Shown piece by piece: positions 40,201 to 54,164 of a stretch of DNA of 64,000 bases. A program made the translations under genes and the position numbers. The DNA is taken from the NCBI GenBank assembly GCA_013399015.1, contig VWZX01002696.1, positions 62,001 to 126,000 on the forward strand. Reading direction: 5' to 3'. How positions within the stretch are numbered: the stretch's first letter is position 1; every line of letters starts with the position of its first letter. Origin of the DNA: Galbula dea. Its lineage: Eukaryota > Chordata > Aves > Piciformes > Galbulidae. The notes beneath the pieces are model-generated. The model did no database searches, was not told where the DNA came from, and saw nothing but the letters and a program-made list of their open reading frames with translations.

Positions 40201-43200
40201 TGTGACCCTAGGCATGGTCAGCATTCAGGCAGTACAGATATGGCAAAGTCATTTTTGCCTTCCCCAGGGCAGCACCTTCAGAAGAAATGAAGTAGAGTAT
40301 CTACCTGGAAATACAGACAGATGAAAACTTCATTTTACTTATTCAGGGTCACCTGGTGAGCAGGGGGCTGCAATGGAATGGAGTAGAAGGACAGCTTTCA
40401 AATTTTGATTCTACTCCTGCATTTGGTGAATAAATTCCACTGATTCTTCTGCAGAGCTACAGTAATGCTCTCCTGGTTATTACATTGCATAAATAACCAG
40501 CTGCTGCCCCTTACCTTTATTTCCAGCTGTAACTCCTTTAAAAAACAATTGAAAATGAAGTAAATGGCATCCTGATAAGTTTCTCCTTTCAGATAATTGC
40601 CATGGTTACTGTGCTACTGCAAACTGGGAAAAGGGGCATTGACAACAGACAAGATGCATTACTCGGAGCAGTATGAGGGAAGATAGGTAGATATGGGGCG
40701 GCATTGCAGCTCCATGACTCATTTTGATGAGGATATTACTTTGTGCAAGATGCTAGTAGCTGTGTGTATGAAATGACAGAATCCATTCCTCTGAAAAAGC
40801 ACAGAAACTCCTGATTTAGAATAGAATTTATTTTTAAATGGAGGCCTTTCCAAAATGCCTTTATTTTGCTCTGAGATCATTACCAAAAATACATTTTGTC
40901 ACATTTTGTAAATATGCCTTCGTCCTTAGACAGCAGTAGTTTTATTGTTGCTCAAAAATATTTACAAAAACAGAAAGAAAGAGGTATAAACTCTATCAGA
41001 CTAAGTACAGGCAGTCACCTAACAAGGCAAAAAGAAAATGACATCTTCATGAAGAGATGGTGAAATAAAAGCTGGATTTGAAATGCAGCAAAAATTACTA
41101 TCTTGCAAAATTCATTCCAGTATGTGAGTTTGCTGCAGTGTAGAAATGTGATTGAAAAGCTCATCAGGTTCATGTGAAGAGAAATGTAGAGCCATCACAT
41201 AAAGTTAGAAAGTGATTTGGTAGATTAAAGGCAGTCAAAGAGTTCAAGATTGCTGAAACAGCACAAACAAGAGAGCAGCTCCTGCCTGGAGATCAAGGAG
41301 TAACGTCAGAAAGAACAAGGCTGTGAGTAGATTGAGCAGAGGAGGATATCTGTGTTTAAAAGCAAAGTAAAGGATGTCAAACATATTATCTGTTTGGAGA
41401 TAGATAAGAAAATTGTGAATGTAGCAAAGAAATGTTTACCATAACAAATTGTGTTTTTGTAACATATCCATCACAAGGTCTTGGAAGTGGTTTATGAAGG
41501 CACTTACATATTTTGTTTTCACTTCATAGGTGATACAAACTGAGCAAATTAAGTGACTTGAGCAGTTACACAAAGTCAGTAGCAGAGCCAAACTGCTGAT
41601 CAAGAGCCACTAGGTACAGTAGTCTAAATGTAAAGACATTGGATATGCTCTTTCCTGTAAGGTAACTGTTCATCTCACAGCTGACACTGCTGTGTAACTA
41701 AACCACAAAAGTGCTAGACTGCTGATATTGTCCCCGTGTTACCTGAGTTCAAAGTGTCACAAAACTATTTCTAAGCATTGGGAACTGTTGTCAAATGTTT
41801 ATCAAAATAGCTTGCAATTTCTCTTTGCATTTTGTCTGCATTTCACAGGATATTACAAGTGGCATGTCAGTAAAAAATAGATTCAGTCTTGCCAGCAACA
41901 GAAAGCAAAGAAGGAAGCAGTGGTAGTTGGCTCCCAGCAATGTTCTCTTGGGAACAAGTCTGAACTGAGGCAGCTTTAGGGCTCTTTAGTTAAATTAGAG
42001 TTTTCTTTCAGTCCTCTACATGATGAGGTTGTTCTTTTAAGGACACCACCATTTTGCAAACATCTAAAAAAATGAAATGCACTCTTAAGAAACAGGCATC
42101 TTCTTGCACTGCCTAGGCTATAGTAGATACTAGTTCAGAGTGCACAGAGAAAATACCTCTTGGTACCCATATGAAAGAGAGTAGAAGCATTCCATAAAAC
42201 ACTACAGGAAAATGGTTTCTAGCTGATAAGTTTTTATCTTCAAGGCACAAAAATCTTGGTGAACGTAACAAAGAGCCACATATATCTTACAAGGAACAAA
42301 AGACAGCTGTGGCTGTTCCCATTACTGGGGTTCTGAGGCCGAGCTGGAATGTCACTGTGAGTGTCAGTCCTCTCCGCTGCCCTCTGTTTCATAGCATGAC
42401 CAGGGGGATACTTTTAGACACTCTTTACATGATTATTCAGTTGTTTGATACTTTTCCCAGAAAACTCACCTTGTGCTCATATTTTGTTGCAAGTTATCTG
42501 CTGGACTGTACTGGATTCAGTTTGATCTGTGGATTAAGTTTACATAGATGAAAGTAGGCCTGGGTACATTCCAGTCACCAAAGCAACTGTTTCTCACATT
42601 CCAGCCCCTCATTTTAGCATTACCTTTTTGCTGATTCTCCTGTATTCTTTAGTCATTGTATCTCTGAGATATGCAGTGCCTTCTTCCTAGTCGTTGTCAT
42701 GACACCAAAATGGCTTAGCAGTACTTCCTCCACATGGCTTGTCAAAACTAGAAAATGGTGCTGGTTGTCCTGAATGAACTGGAAAAAAGGATATCATAGA
42801 AATTTTTAAGTTGGGCATTGTGATTTATTGCCTTCCAAGTAGTGCTCAGTCCCACAATCCTTGGTGCTACAATCCCAAATGTGGTGTACTGAAGAGATCA
42901 ACAGATCTCCGAACAGGAGGATGTGGACTTCCTTGGGAAGGATCTAATGTGGAGTGGCCACAGCAAGAGGAAGCGAAAGTGTTTTAATGCTAGGATAATC
43001 ATGCCATGGTGACTCACTGATAATGGGTTCATTGCTTCACTTGCATATTCAGAATCCACCAGGAGCTGTAAGTGTGGACAGGCTTTGGCAAGAAACTGAG
43101 GTGTATGAGTTTGTACAAATAGAGTTCTTTTTTTTCCTGTTACTTATCAAAAGAGTTGTCTCCTTGGGTGCCTGATCATGAGGATGGCAGTACTCTTGCT

Positions 43201-43944
43201 GTTTTGCTCAAAGCTGTAAGCAACCTTCAGTAATGTGCATAGTCAGAAAATACGCCAGACTTACATAGCGGCCCTTAAGGAAAATTACTCACTGAAGCCA
43301 TTTACACTGGCTCATATTTGCAAGGGAAAAAACAAACCCAAAGATGCTTTGGTCTATCATTACAAATCTTAAATCCATAAAAGTAAAAATACTGAAAGTG
43401 TTTGTTTGCGTATTGAATGATGGAGGTAAAACAACAATTTGCTGAAAAATCCAAGTGTGGATAAGGTGGAAGTAAAACCAATTGTGTCTTAGATTATTAT
43501 TTTCTAGCTTCTCTCTTTTCTTTGATTCCTGACTTTAGCAGTCATTTTACTAAGTTTTGTATGTAAATTGTTTTGTTTTCATATTAGCTTTTAAAGACAG
43601 GAGAAGTTCTCATAGAGGTGTGTGCAGAGCTGACCTGCTTTTTATAACTTCTACAGTGTCTCTTCCAGAAAGTAATAAGGAATAGAAAGAAAAACCACAC
43701 TGTTTGCCAAATGGCAGTAATGTCACCTGTCAGACAGCAGAAAAGGGGGGAAAAGGTATAGTAAGGCTCACTGGTATTACTTAAGAAGCTTGAAAATGAC
43801 CTCCACTGGATGTGGAAAATAGGAAGCTGGCTAGGGAGGCTGAAAATGTGCAGAACATAAAATTGCTCTTTTGTTGTAAAAACAAGCTAATACACAGCTG
43901 AAAACCCTCAGAAATTAATTTAATTTTGACTAGGAATAAGCAGT

Positions 43945-44090
43945 AATCATAAGACTGTGGAATAATTTGAGTAAGAAGGGACCTAATGAGGGCTCCAACC
44001 TCCTCTCAAACCAGGGTCAGCTGTGACGCCTTGCTCAAGGCTGTAGCCAGTCTGATCTTGAAAACCTCTAAGGGTAGAGATTACACAAGT
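43945..44090 (-). mobile_element. Old CR1 3'-end fragment
   Basis: Read on plus: AATAATTTGAGTAAGAAGGGACC, then CTCCAACCTCCTCTCAAACCAGGG, then TTGCTCAAGGCTGTAGCCAGTCTGATCTTGAAAACCTCTAAGG. This follows, at moderate divergence, the reverse-complemented CR1 3' end (AGAATCATTTGAGTTGGAAGGGACCT...TTGCTCAGAGCCC...CCTGACCTTGAA). The copy is about 150 bp, minus strand, 5'-truncated, with no coding capacity. Its tail is degraded to AATCATAAGACTG, so it is old. Confidence 0.7.
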
Positions 44091-47000
44091 ATAATGCTGA
44101 AGAATTTGAGGTGATGATATGAAGAAATTAAAATCAGTTTGTACGTTGCACTGCAATGTAGCTTTCCAGAAAGCCCTGACTGTCTGCACTGTGTCTGCAC
44201 GAACTTTATACAGTGGAAGGAAGTGACAACAGGTGGCCTTCACTGTTAAGAACAACCTGTCAAATTGCCATACTTTGGCAGTACATAATAAACTAAAAGA
44301 AGCTACTTTGCCAAAGTAACAAGCACTTAAAGAAACTCAATCAGGAGAGAAAAATGAAATGAAAGTATTAAAGATTTGATTGTGCAAGTTGCATAAGTTT
44401 TTAAGAATGGCTTAATTTTGTTTTCTTCAGTTAGAATGTTACAGCAGTGCTGTGTATTTATGTACCACCAGTTCATTTCTAAAGCACATAAAAAGCTTCT
44501 TCAAGTTATTAATTTGGCCGTACAGCCCCCACTGATGTTTTACTGTTGTACAGAGAAGTTAAGTGATTAACCCAAGGTCGCCATGTGTGCCTGTGACATC
44601 TGGGTGGTGTCTGTGCTGTTTGTGTTTTGGTGGTCCTTCACGGGGAGGTGACAGTACTAAAGTCATATAAGAGAATTCTCTGTGAACAATGAATACTTTC
44701 TTCTAAAAAGGTCACAGAAAAACACTTGGAAAAGGGATGTTGAAAAGCAGTATGCTTCAGACTATGTATGTTAAACATTTTTCCTTCGGATATTTAACAT
44801 AGCAACACTGAAGAGCCTAGTAAATGATCTGCATATAAAGAAACACAAAAACTAAAAAAGAAAAACGAAGATGACTGGTTTTGAGGCCACTTACAGAGCT
44901 GGAGAGATGTGAGTGTAGTGCAGTCCAGAATTAACATCTGTATCCTGCTGCTGCTAAAATATGGGTGTGCCAGTAATCAGAGTTTGCCCTTCCGTTGCAA
45001 ACTGGAGGTTAATAAACATCCCTGGCAATAGAAGCAGGTATGATTTAATCACAGCTGTTACCACAGACAGGACTGTGCCAGTTATGTTTGCATTGCATGT
45101 ATATTTACAGAAACAAGTTTGTTCAGAAGAAAATTATCTGTCTGTGAATCTGTGCTTACATCAAAGTATGTGTATTAAATACTTCACCCATATAGCAGAA
45201 ATGGAAATGGAAAGATAACATCACAAATTAAATTTTTGTTTCAAATATTGAAATGAATGTTAAATATAGGGGGAAAAGGTAAATTTCTGGAGCATCTTAT
45301 TAAATATGTTTTCATAATCAGTACTGACTTCTCCAGAGAGGAGAAAGGGAAGAGGACGTTTTCCACAACAACTATCAGATTGCTTACAAAGGTTACTACA
45401 ATATTTGTCTTGCCCATTCCATGCTTTGCTATGCAGTCAGAAACAGATTTCTGTGTTTTCAAGAGCTGTTCACGCATAATTGGAGGCTCAAAATAAGTTG
45501 AAATCTCAGCTGGTGGCTTAGCAATTTATTTTCATGCTGCAAGTCATTCAAGATTTATAGATGCATAACTTTTTGATGGAGTAAGGGGATACCCTCAATC
45601 CAAGCACTCTGTTATACCTCTATTTTTATGCAAAATACAATGCACTCAGTCTCCAGCTGTGTGCTGTCTTCTGCCCCTTAATGTGGCAGAATCTTAATAG
45701 CTGCTGTGCTTCTGTCTCTCTGTGGCAAAGACTGCAATATAATTGTAATAATGTTATATAATGGTGCATTTGTTTCGTTTGTAATACATTGCACCAACAG
45801 GGTCATTTCTAAAAATATTAGCCATGCAGGGAGTCAGGCTTCTCTGGAGTTTGAAGAAGGTTTCCATGGCAGAAGCTCTGCCTGGGGGAAGAGGGCTGTG
45901 GCATGCAGATGGAGCATGGCTAAGTGAGGGGAGCAGGTCAGAGCGGGTGTGCAGGGAAGGTGCCTCCAGAGGAGGTGCACTGACTCACTGCGTCCTCTAA
46001 CCACCTCTTTCGGGAGGGTTTTGGTGGAGTCCTTTGGCAGAGGTGGAAGCTGCCTTTTCCCCAGTCAGTGCAGGTTATGGGTGAACACCAGAACCATCAC
46101 CCTCTGTCTTTCAGATGACTGCCCCCAACAGTGCAGTGGGACTGTTTGCTGAAGGGGGTGCAGCCCACCACTGACTGCATGCACTGAATAAACAAAGAAA
46201 TTACTCCCAAACAACTTCAGTCATGATTTTTTAAAGCATCTGTTTCTTATATTCAAAGAGCCTTTTAATGAAGGAGTACATCAGTTTCAAGTACAAGAAC
46301 CATCTCTTTAAAAAAAGAGAACATGCTGGTGCTGTAGAATACTGTTTTTCATACTGTCTAAAGAATAATGTGAATTCTGGTAAAGCTGACTGTACCCAAG
46401 TGTACTTCTTGCTGAGATGCTTCCTTTCTCTCTCCCTGACTGCCACGCAGTAGTGTATTGGTGGAGCACCGGCCATCTTTGCTGTTGACACAAGACAGAG
46501 TTTTTAGAAGGAGAGTTGGAGGAGGGTCATGTACGATCTGTACAAGCTCCTTTTCAGTACAAGCAGGAAGACAGGAAAAGATTGTGTTAATTAAAAATCA
46601 GCAAGTTTATTTGCATATATAGGACATACACTGGGGAGACCTCAGTCAACTTAACCTCGGGACCACTGGAATTATTTTTGCAGTGGCATGAAGAAGGCTG
46701 TGATGTAGATACCCTTCAGTTACATAATCTAGTCTGCTCACTTAAGAAACAAAATGCTTATTGTTAAATGAAATATGATCCATAATGAAATTTTCACTGA
46801 AAAAGTTGTAATTCAAATAACATAGTTCACATACTCAGCATCCAGCTCAAGACATGACATTAAATCACATTTTGATAATATCTCCTTACTTGCACTGCAG
46901 CATTATCAAGTACTAACACAATAACATGTTCTGAAGACACATTCACCTTATTGCTCTTCTGGCTCTCACTAGCAGGTTGTACAAGATGGGGCTTGCACTG

Positions 47001-50000
47001 CTGGAGGGAAGCATCACTGTTCACACCCTTGTCTCTGGGCCATTCCTGACCATGGGTAAAGCTGACCCTGCATATATATGAGCAAAGATTTTGCAAAGCT
47101 CAGAATTTATTTGCTGTTTCTAATTAAATGAAGGCAACAACTCCTATATTGTCCCATGCCTTTTCAGGCAGAATAAACATTGTACATTATATGTAATCCT
47201 TGCTGAATATGCTTACGTAGGTAGAGATTACTCCACTGATTTTCCCATATGATCTAAGCATTCAGTGATTACCCCTCTAATTTATTTCTGTGCTAAGAAT
47301 AATGAGTGGGTTAATTGCTCATGATACAACTCTGCCCAGGGAGCAGAGAGAGGAGGTTTCATGTGAGTTATGGCAACTACTCTAATGTTCATGAGGGGAG
47401 GCCTCCACCTCCCCTTCTTTCCTCTTCCATGTAAATCTCTGTCAACCCCCATTGCTGCTTCCAGATTACAGCACTTTTAAAAAGAAACAATTAATTATCT
47501 TCATAATCAATTTGTCAGGGCCATTAAGACCTGTTAGAGCAGCACAGTTACAGGAATGGAAAGAAGTAGGCTGGAAAGAAAAATCAGTACATGCTGGAAG
47601 ACAAGGATATAAAAAAGGGGTTTCTTCTAGTAAAATGTTTTTAGATGCTTTCTGTGGTGACTCAGTGGCTAGTCTTGCTTTTTTATTATTTTTTTAATAC
47701 AGTCTTGGAATATATTGTTCAGAAAACAAAGAGATGCCTTGTTGTGAAAAGAGAATATAGCTACCATGCAGCAGTGCATGTATTTGGTGTCCTGAGACAC
47801 GTCAGTATGACACATAGCCAGGAAATAGTCATAGGGCTTATTTCAACCTCTGTATTTATAATTGGGTCTTAGAGGGGTGAAAATAAGTCTGTGTTGAGGG
47901 CTGCCCCTCCTAATGAGAAGCTTTTAAAGGTATGGGAAGGTAAGTCTAAATGTGTGGAAGACTTTGAAAATGCTTGCTACGTTTATCCTAAGAAGCTGTA
48001 CAAATAAATCACTTCAGTATCAAACATCTTGTTGTCAATTATAATATTTACTCATCTTAAAACAATACAAGAAGTAAGAGTATTATATGACTCATGAAAG
48101 TTCTCACACTTGGCAAAATTGGCTTCTCCAGTTTTGAAAAGGCTTTCAGGAAGACTTGCTAGTTATGAAGGAAGATCTATGGGGAGAAGCTGTTCCATTT
48201 GTTAGACCAAAGCAGATCACTGGAAATAATGGACAAGCTTTCAGGCAAAGGGATCGAGGGACTGAAAACAGACACACTGACTGGGCTTTGAAGGGAAGCT
48301 TGCTTTAATACTGGCCTTTGCCTTCCTGCTCTGACAACAAGCATTTCAGTCCCTGGGCTCTTCTTTAGCACTTTTCCCAACTATTAAAATCTCACACATT
48401 TAAAAAAAGATATAGCAGTTACAGGTTTTCAGCTTGCACTCTGGATTGAACTGACAGATGTGTAAAGAAAAGATTCAGCTAATGAAATTGATATAATGTG
48501 CACTTTTCTGTGAAGCCTATGCTACCTAAAAACATAGGAATATCAGACGTGAAAAATACTCATCCAAGTGTGGTAAATATAGCATCTACCCTCTTAGCTT
48601 TACACCAAATATTTTTGCTTTGAAGCATTCTGTACTGTCTGTATATGTTTAGCTAGATTAAAGCGTTATTCTGGTTAGAGACTTTTGGCATCACTGTAGT
48701 ATAGGTTGTGGCATGTGGTCCTACACAAGAAGGAAGGTTTCTCTGGTAATGGAGCAATCAGGAAAATGTCTGACTGTGTATTTCTCAGATTTAAAGTTGG
48801 AGTTTTAAGTCAAGAGACACCCATAACCACATATGTTTATCTTCTCAAATGCTAATGTTTTCTGAGTAAGCAAATGCACAACCAGTTTTAACCAAGCAGT
48901 GCTCAGCTAAGATCAGAATTGAGCCACCCCTTCCTGGGAGAAAGGTGCCACCCGTGAGTTTCTCTGAAGAACTTCTGCTCTGGCAAATGTAAATCAGTTT
49001 AGAGATCTGTTTGCAGTATGAATGCCTAGAGAGCTGGACTGAATAATCAACTGAGAAAAGTAAGTGAAGTTAGGACTCTAGATCAGCCTAAGCTGTGTGA
49101 TGACTCACAAAAAGAAATTCTCATTTAGTTTTTCACATTTTTTTGAACCTCTTGTTTACTGAGTTAAACATATACAGTATTTCTCTGTGATTGAAACTTG
49201 ATTTTGTGAATCATGAACTAAAATTTTATTTAGTCATTTCTAAAAAATACCTTAACTGAAAATGTATTACAGGTTTCAGTTAACAGGACCAACTGTAAAA
49301 AGCATGCATGTTTTCTGAGGGCTTTTGAGTACTCCAGTGACAACTGGTTCCACTGAGTCTGTATACAGCCAGTAGTGTGTAGATCTCCAAACTAAAACAA
49401 TGTGCATTTGAGCATTTGTTGTACGAGCATGCTGGCATATGTTACAGGACCACCTGAAAAATGTAATGCAGTTATCCAAGGAGTGCAGCAAAGGAATCTT
49501 AGTCCAGATGAAGTATGAGTGCATTACCTCTGCAAGGCGGAGGATGCCTTTTGTCCACAGGTTCGGAAATCTGCAAGTGAGCAAATCTCTGTGCTTGAAG
49601 TGTAGGTAAATGCTCTGTGAGTGTAGGTATGTAATCATTTTACCTTTGCTAGTAAATCCCGTGTAAAGAGTCCCTGCTTTTGGCCATTTGTTCCTGCCCC
49701 TGTGCTACAAGGATCATTTTTTAACTTTAGCTGTCCCCATGCAGAGCTAGCTTGATGCAGCTATGGACATGGTGACGCAGTGCAAGAGCAGAAACTTGTG
49801 ATCAAGTAACATTAAAACACCGCAGGGCTTCCATCACGCTAGCATGTGTTGCTCACTGCTTTCATGTGCTGTGTCATGCCAAAGCCCAAAAGCCAACACA
49901 TGACATGGTTTTTCTTTCCTGACAACAACAGGTCAGGAAATAATGCAATGTCCTCCCACGCTACACACTTTCTGTGCTATTATCTGCTCTCGTTTATTGC

Positions 50001-53000
50001 CATCTTGAAACTGTTACATAAAATGAAAACTTCTAAGCTTATTTTAAAAACTTGTCATGAGTTTTATTTGCATAATTGAAAAGATTAATATTAACCACAC
50101 TATAACAGTTACAGATGAAATATTCCACCAAGGCATACTGCAAACCCACATGTGCCTGGGAGCTACAGTTTGCTATTAATTGCAGACCCAGCTAAAATAG
50201 AATACAGTATCACAGATAACCTGATGTCTCCTTAGTTGCTACAGACTAAAAGTAACTGAAGAGCACTCTTAACTTTAGGATGGGAAGTGTGTGGTGCTCA
50301 GTAAATGTCTTAAATAAGGTATGTTGAGAGTGGAGGCTGTATTGTTGAAACATGGATTTAAAATTCATAAAACTGTGTTCTGCTCTAGTATTTCATAGCA
50401 AAAAAACCTATTTGACACATTCATGTCTCAAGCTTAATGTATTTTTGAATGGTAATAGTTTCGAAAGGGAGCCCCAACAAAACAATTGCAGACCAGTGGT
50501 GACACCACTGTGCAATATCCAGTAATATTTAGTAAAAATAGCTGCAGGGGCTACAAAGAACTTGAGCTTCTTCCACTGACACAAATAGCAATCTTTATAT
50601 TTTCTTTTAACTGTTTTTAATATCTGGAGGTAGAAACAAAAGCAAATACTAAGGTAGAAAGAGTTCATAACCCTGTGGGCGTGACCATCAGGAGCTTACT
50701 GAAGACACTCCTATAAAGCAGGTGCCACTAGGACAGAGCTACCAACCAAGGCAAAGATTACACTGGAATTACTGGTGTAGTCTGGTTCTCCTGCTTTTAA
50801 GTACACTGTTAGTCCCTGGACCTGATGAACTTGTGAATTTCAAAAGAATAGATGGGGTCTTGTACCAGATAAGAAAGTCTAGAGGATAAAAATAAATCTT
50901 GAGATTCTAAAAATCAAAAGCTGAATGACAATAAAAATGGCTTAGAATTTATAATTTTGAGTAATTTGAGTTTCTGCATTTTTGCAATAATGCAATAAAG
51001 TCTTTCTTATATGAAGAATTACGAAGCAAACAAGCTCACACTTTTGGAGCATTATGTCTAAACTTGGTTAGCAGCATGACAATTTTCAGTATATGGTTTT
51101 GTGTTAAATAAAACAATTTTCAGTACATGCTTTCCTGTTCTAGATGTATACCCTTCTCGTTAACAAAAATGAGTCCTGATAATTTCTTGTGATACTCATC
51201 GCAACCATGATATTTGTGCTGAAGTAACTGGAGAAGCCATCTCTCATTTCAAACTATCTAGGTTGGAAAACCACACCTCTGCAAACCCCTTTCCTCCTTA
51301 GCTTTGTTAGTCCTTACGCATGGGGATTTCTGTTGGGATTTCAGAGAACAGTTTTGTCACTTCATATCTTGTGCAAGGGTTCCTGGAAAATTTCATATTC
51401 AGAACACAGAGTTGTTTGCCAGCATGGTAATTAAATCAGTCAGTTTTATTAAGCTGTCTCTGGGCAGCCGTTTGAAAATACTTGTAAGTAACAAAGGTAT
51501 TTAACCTGATGTATATTTGTTCTTCACGTTGACTTATCAAAGTTACCTGTGTGGTTATGTTTGATACATGGTGCTTGTTGTCTGGGCAAGCATTTTTAAA
51601 AACAAACTGCTAGCCATGCTCTCTGAAAGCGAAATATGAAAAATAAGAATTCTAGATCAGTGGAGCATGTGTGGTACTTGTCTGTGTTGTGTTTATCAGA
51701 CTGGAACCACATCAGCAGTGAATGTTCTGCTTGAGTTTCACAGCTGTCTTTGCTTATTTTTGCTGTCCCCTGTCTACCAAATAAACCTGGAGAAAGCAGA
51801 ACAGCTCAGAATATCTGACATTTTGTTTGACATCCAGTAGCTACATATAGTGAAGCATTTTGTAAAATCAGCCTTAATCAGCTGCAGTGCATTTAAATAC
51901 ACAGTCCTGTTGACAAAATGTCTGTCCAAGATGGGAAGTAGAATAGTTTTACATAACCTTTCTGTAATAAATTAGCTCTGCTCTCATGAACCAAGATTAA
52001 AACTCACAAATAACATTTGCTTCAACAGTGATCTCGGATTTTATGATGACATGTAATTATACAGATAACAAAGATTCTCTGATCCAAACCAAGGAGACAA
52101 GAGTTTTTTTTTATAAGGATATCCCTAAATAATAACCAGACTGCTCTTCAGCTCTGCAGTGATAAATTCTTTAAGTATTGTTAAGGCTGAAATAATCTTG
52201 CTTTGCCACTGCAACCTATTTTTAATTCTATTTGTACACTTGTAATTTCCTTTAAAAATTAAGTGATGTTCTGACTGAACAGAAAAGCCTTGCACTGTGT
52301 TAAACCTAATACTTTTTTTTTAAGGTGTTAAACAAGCAATAACAATGAAGGAATTTAAGACTGTCAAAACAGGTTGGGTTTATTCCCGTTCACAGCAGCT
52401 CCAGCCTCTGATGTGTACTCGAGGAGTATGCTTTAACCTGTTAGTGGGAGGTAAAGTACAGATGTTTGGGATTTTGGCTTTGTCTAACAGTTCAAATATG
52501 AGAGAGGTGATGAGTCACTGGAATACTCTTCACTGTATATTGAGCAGTTATCCATAGTGGTTTTAGAAGAGGCAGCTGCAGTGGTACATAGCCTTTTAAA
52601 GAGGAAGTAGATCTAGGAAGCAAGCTTTAACTGTGTGGAAATGGGAGGAAGATAAGAATCATTATGACACATCATTTCTACATTAAGTTTTTCTCTAGGG
52701 ACTTGATTCAGCAGGCACTGAAACTGTGTGCAATTTTAAGGACATGAATTTCTCCTAGCTTTCTTAAAACCACTTTCTTATTTCTTGAGGTGGGAACTGA
52801 TTCTTCTCTTGTGGTTTACATGGTGAATTCTGATTTTCTCTTCCCCATTTTTGTTCATTCCTGAAATGCTGAAATTGGGTGGCAATTTCAAGTAGAGAAT
52901 GCACAATATCAACTAAACTGCAGGAGATCATTGATACCATGGAGGCATATTTATAGCTAAGTATCCTGAGACACATAAAGCAGCAAAACCATCTGATGTC

Positions 53001-53565
53001 TCTGGCAGATCTTACATAAATTGTTCTCTTTCTGAGCCACACACACACCACAAAACCCACAGGAAGTTATCTCTGTAGTGGCTGTGGTTCTGCAGTTTCC
53101 TTCTTCCCCATCTTTACATGGTCAAAACATTTCTTAAAAAGTTAAGTCAACACAAAGCAGAGAATAGACTTCCTGTTCTTACAGTGTAACAGATACACAT
53201 CCCTTCAGTTAGAAAGAAGGATTCACACATCTGATTGTCCTTCTTCTGTATCCTTTGAATCAATTTAAGGTTATGGTTTGAAACTATACTGATTATATTG
53301 TAGTTTTATTTTTAGGTTTCGTACTAAGAAAATATGAGTACTTTTTTTAGACATCTGTCAGTAGCAGTTATTTAAAGGATGAGTAAAGCACTTGCTTTTC
53401 TTCAGATGTTGACTTATAAGACAATTTCCTCTCTAAAGATGAGGAAGCCATGATGATTTCAGGACCTAAAAGGGTGGTGTCAGGAATATGATTTAAAATT
53501 GTGATACTTCAGCTAACAGATGGGACTTGTTATAGATCTGTATTTGACTGAATGTATTATACAAA

Positions 53566-53642
53566 GGGCATATATATGTATAAAAACTGATAAGAATATA
53601 TCTCTCACTATATATCAATATGTGTCTCTATATATAAACATT
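53566..53642. repeat. AT-rich low-complexity stretch
   Basis: Successive TATATA-containing words (GGCATATATATG, GAATATATCTC, CACTATATATCAATATG, CTCTATATATAAAC) make a low-complexity AT tract with an imperfect period. No transposon ends were seen. Confidence 0.6.
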
Positions 53643-54111
53643 TGCTATTCCCTTAAAGCCTTTTTCAGGGGAATACACGAACACATTGAAATCCCAACAG
53701 TGTTGAATATAACTTACTCATTTCAGAGATGAATTTTGTAAAACTTATATTAAGAATTAAAAAAAAAAAGTTAAACAGGAGTATAACTCAAGGTTTCTTT
53801 CACCTAATATATTTTAGGTGGATTCTACCAACATTTGACCAACGTTTGATTTGGCATTTTCAGTACTGTTGATGATTGTGTTGCTTGAGAGCAACTTACT
53901 GATGAAGACATGAAAAGTTCTCCTGAAGAAATAATTTGATGAGACAGGAACATGGTCCTGCTATTGCTTTGTTGAAAAACAAGCAAATGCATTTTAAAAA
54001 GTAATTTGTATCTATCAACAAAGGTATGCATTTTACCATTGCTAACAGAATAACATGGCATTTGTAGCTTTTCTAATTCATATTGAGAGTAGGGATGGAG
54101 TTGTAAACATC

Positions 54112-54164
54112 AAAAGAAAGAAAGAGAGAGAAAGAAAGAAAGAGGGGAGGAAGAAAGAGAAAAA
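54112..54164. repeat. (GAAA)n/(GA)n purine microsatellite
   Basis: About 53 bases, almost all A and G, built from AAAG/GAAA units with GA and GGGGAGG interruptions, ending before TTACG. The strand is entirely purine, so it could form triplex DNA. It lies about 2 kb upstream of the CpG island. Confidence 0.9.

Larger units (their letters stand above)
28471..43944. other. Intergenic stretch, no supported gene
   Basis: About 15.5 kb. It includes the AT-rich inverted repeat (29592-29747), a possible LTR (30009-30240), a GC-richer patch with a 161-codon frame (33752-34253), an A-rich purine tract near 37412-37440, and AT-rich sequence with repeated GCATAT-like words at 35270-35340. No exon, tRNA or further CR1 tail was identified. 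Many frames of 60-100 codons occur, without known domains. Confidence 0.5.

Noticed and set aside
49276..49638. 120-codon minus-strand frame
   Set aside because: No recognisable domain and no context. Frames of this length are expected by chance several times in 64 kb.
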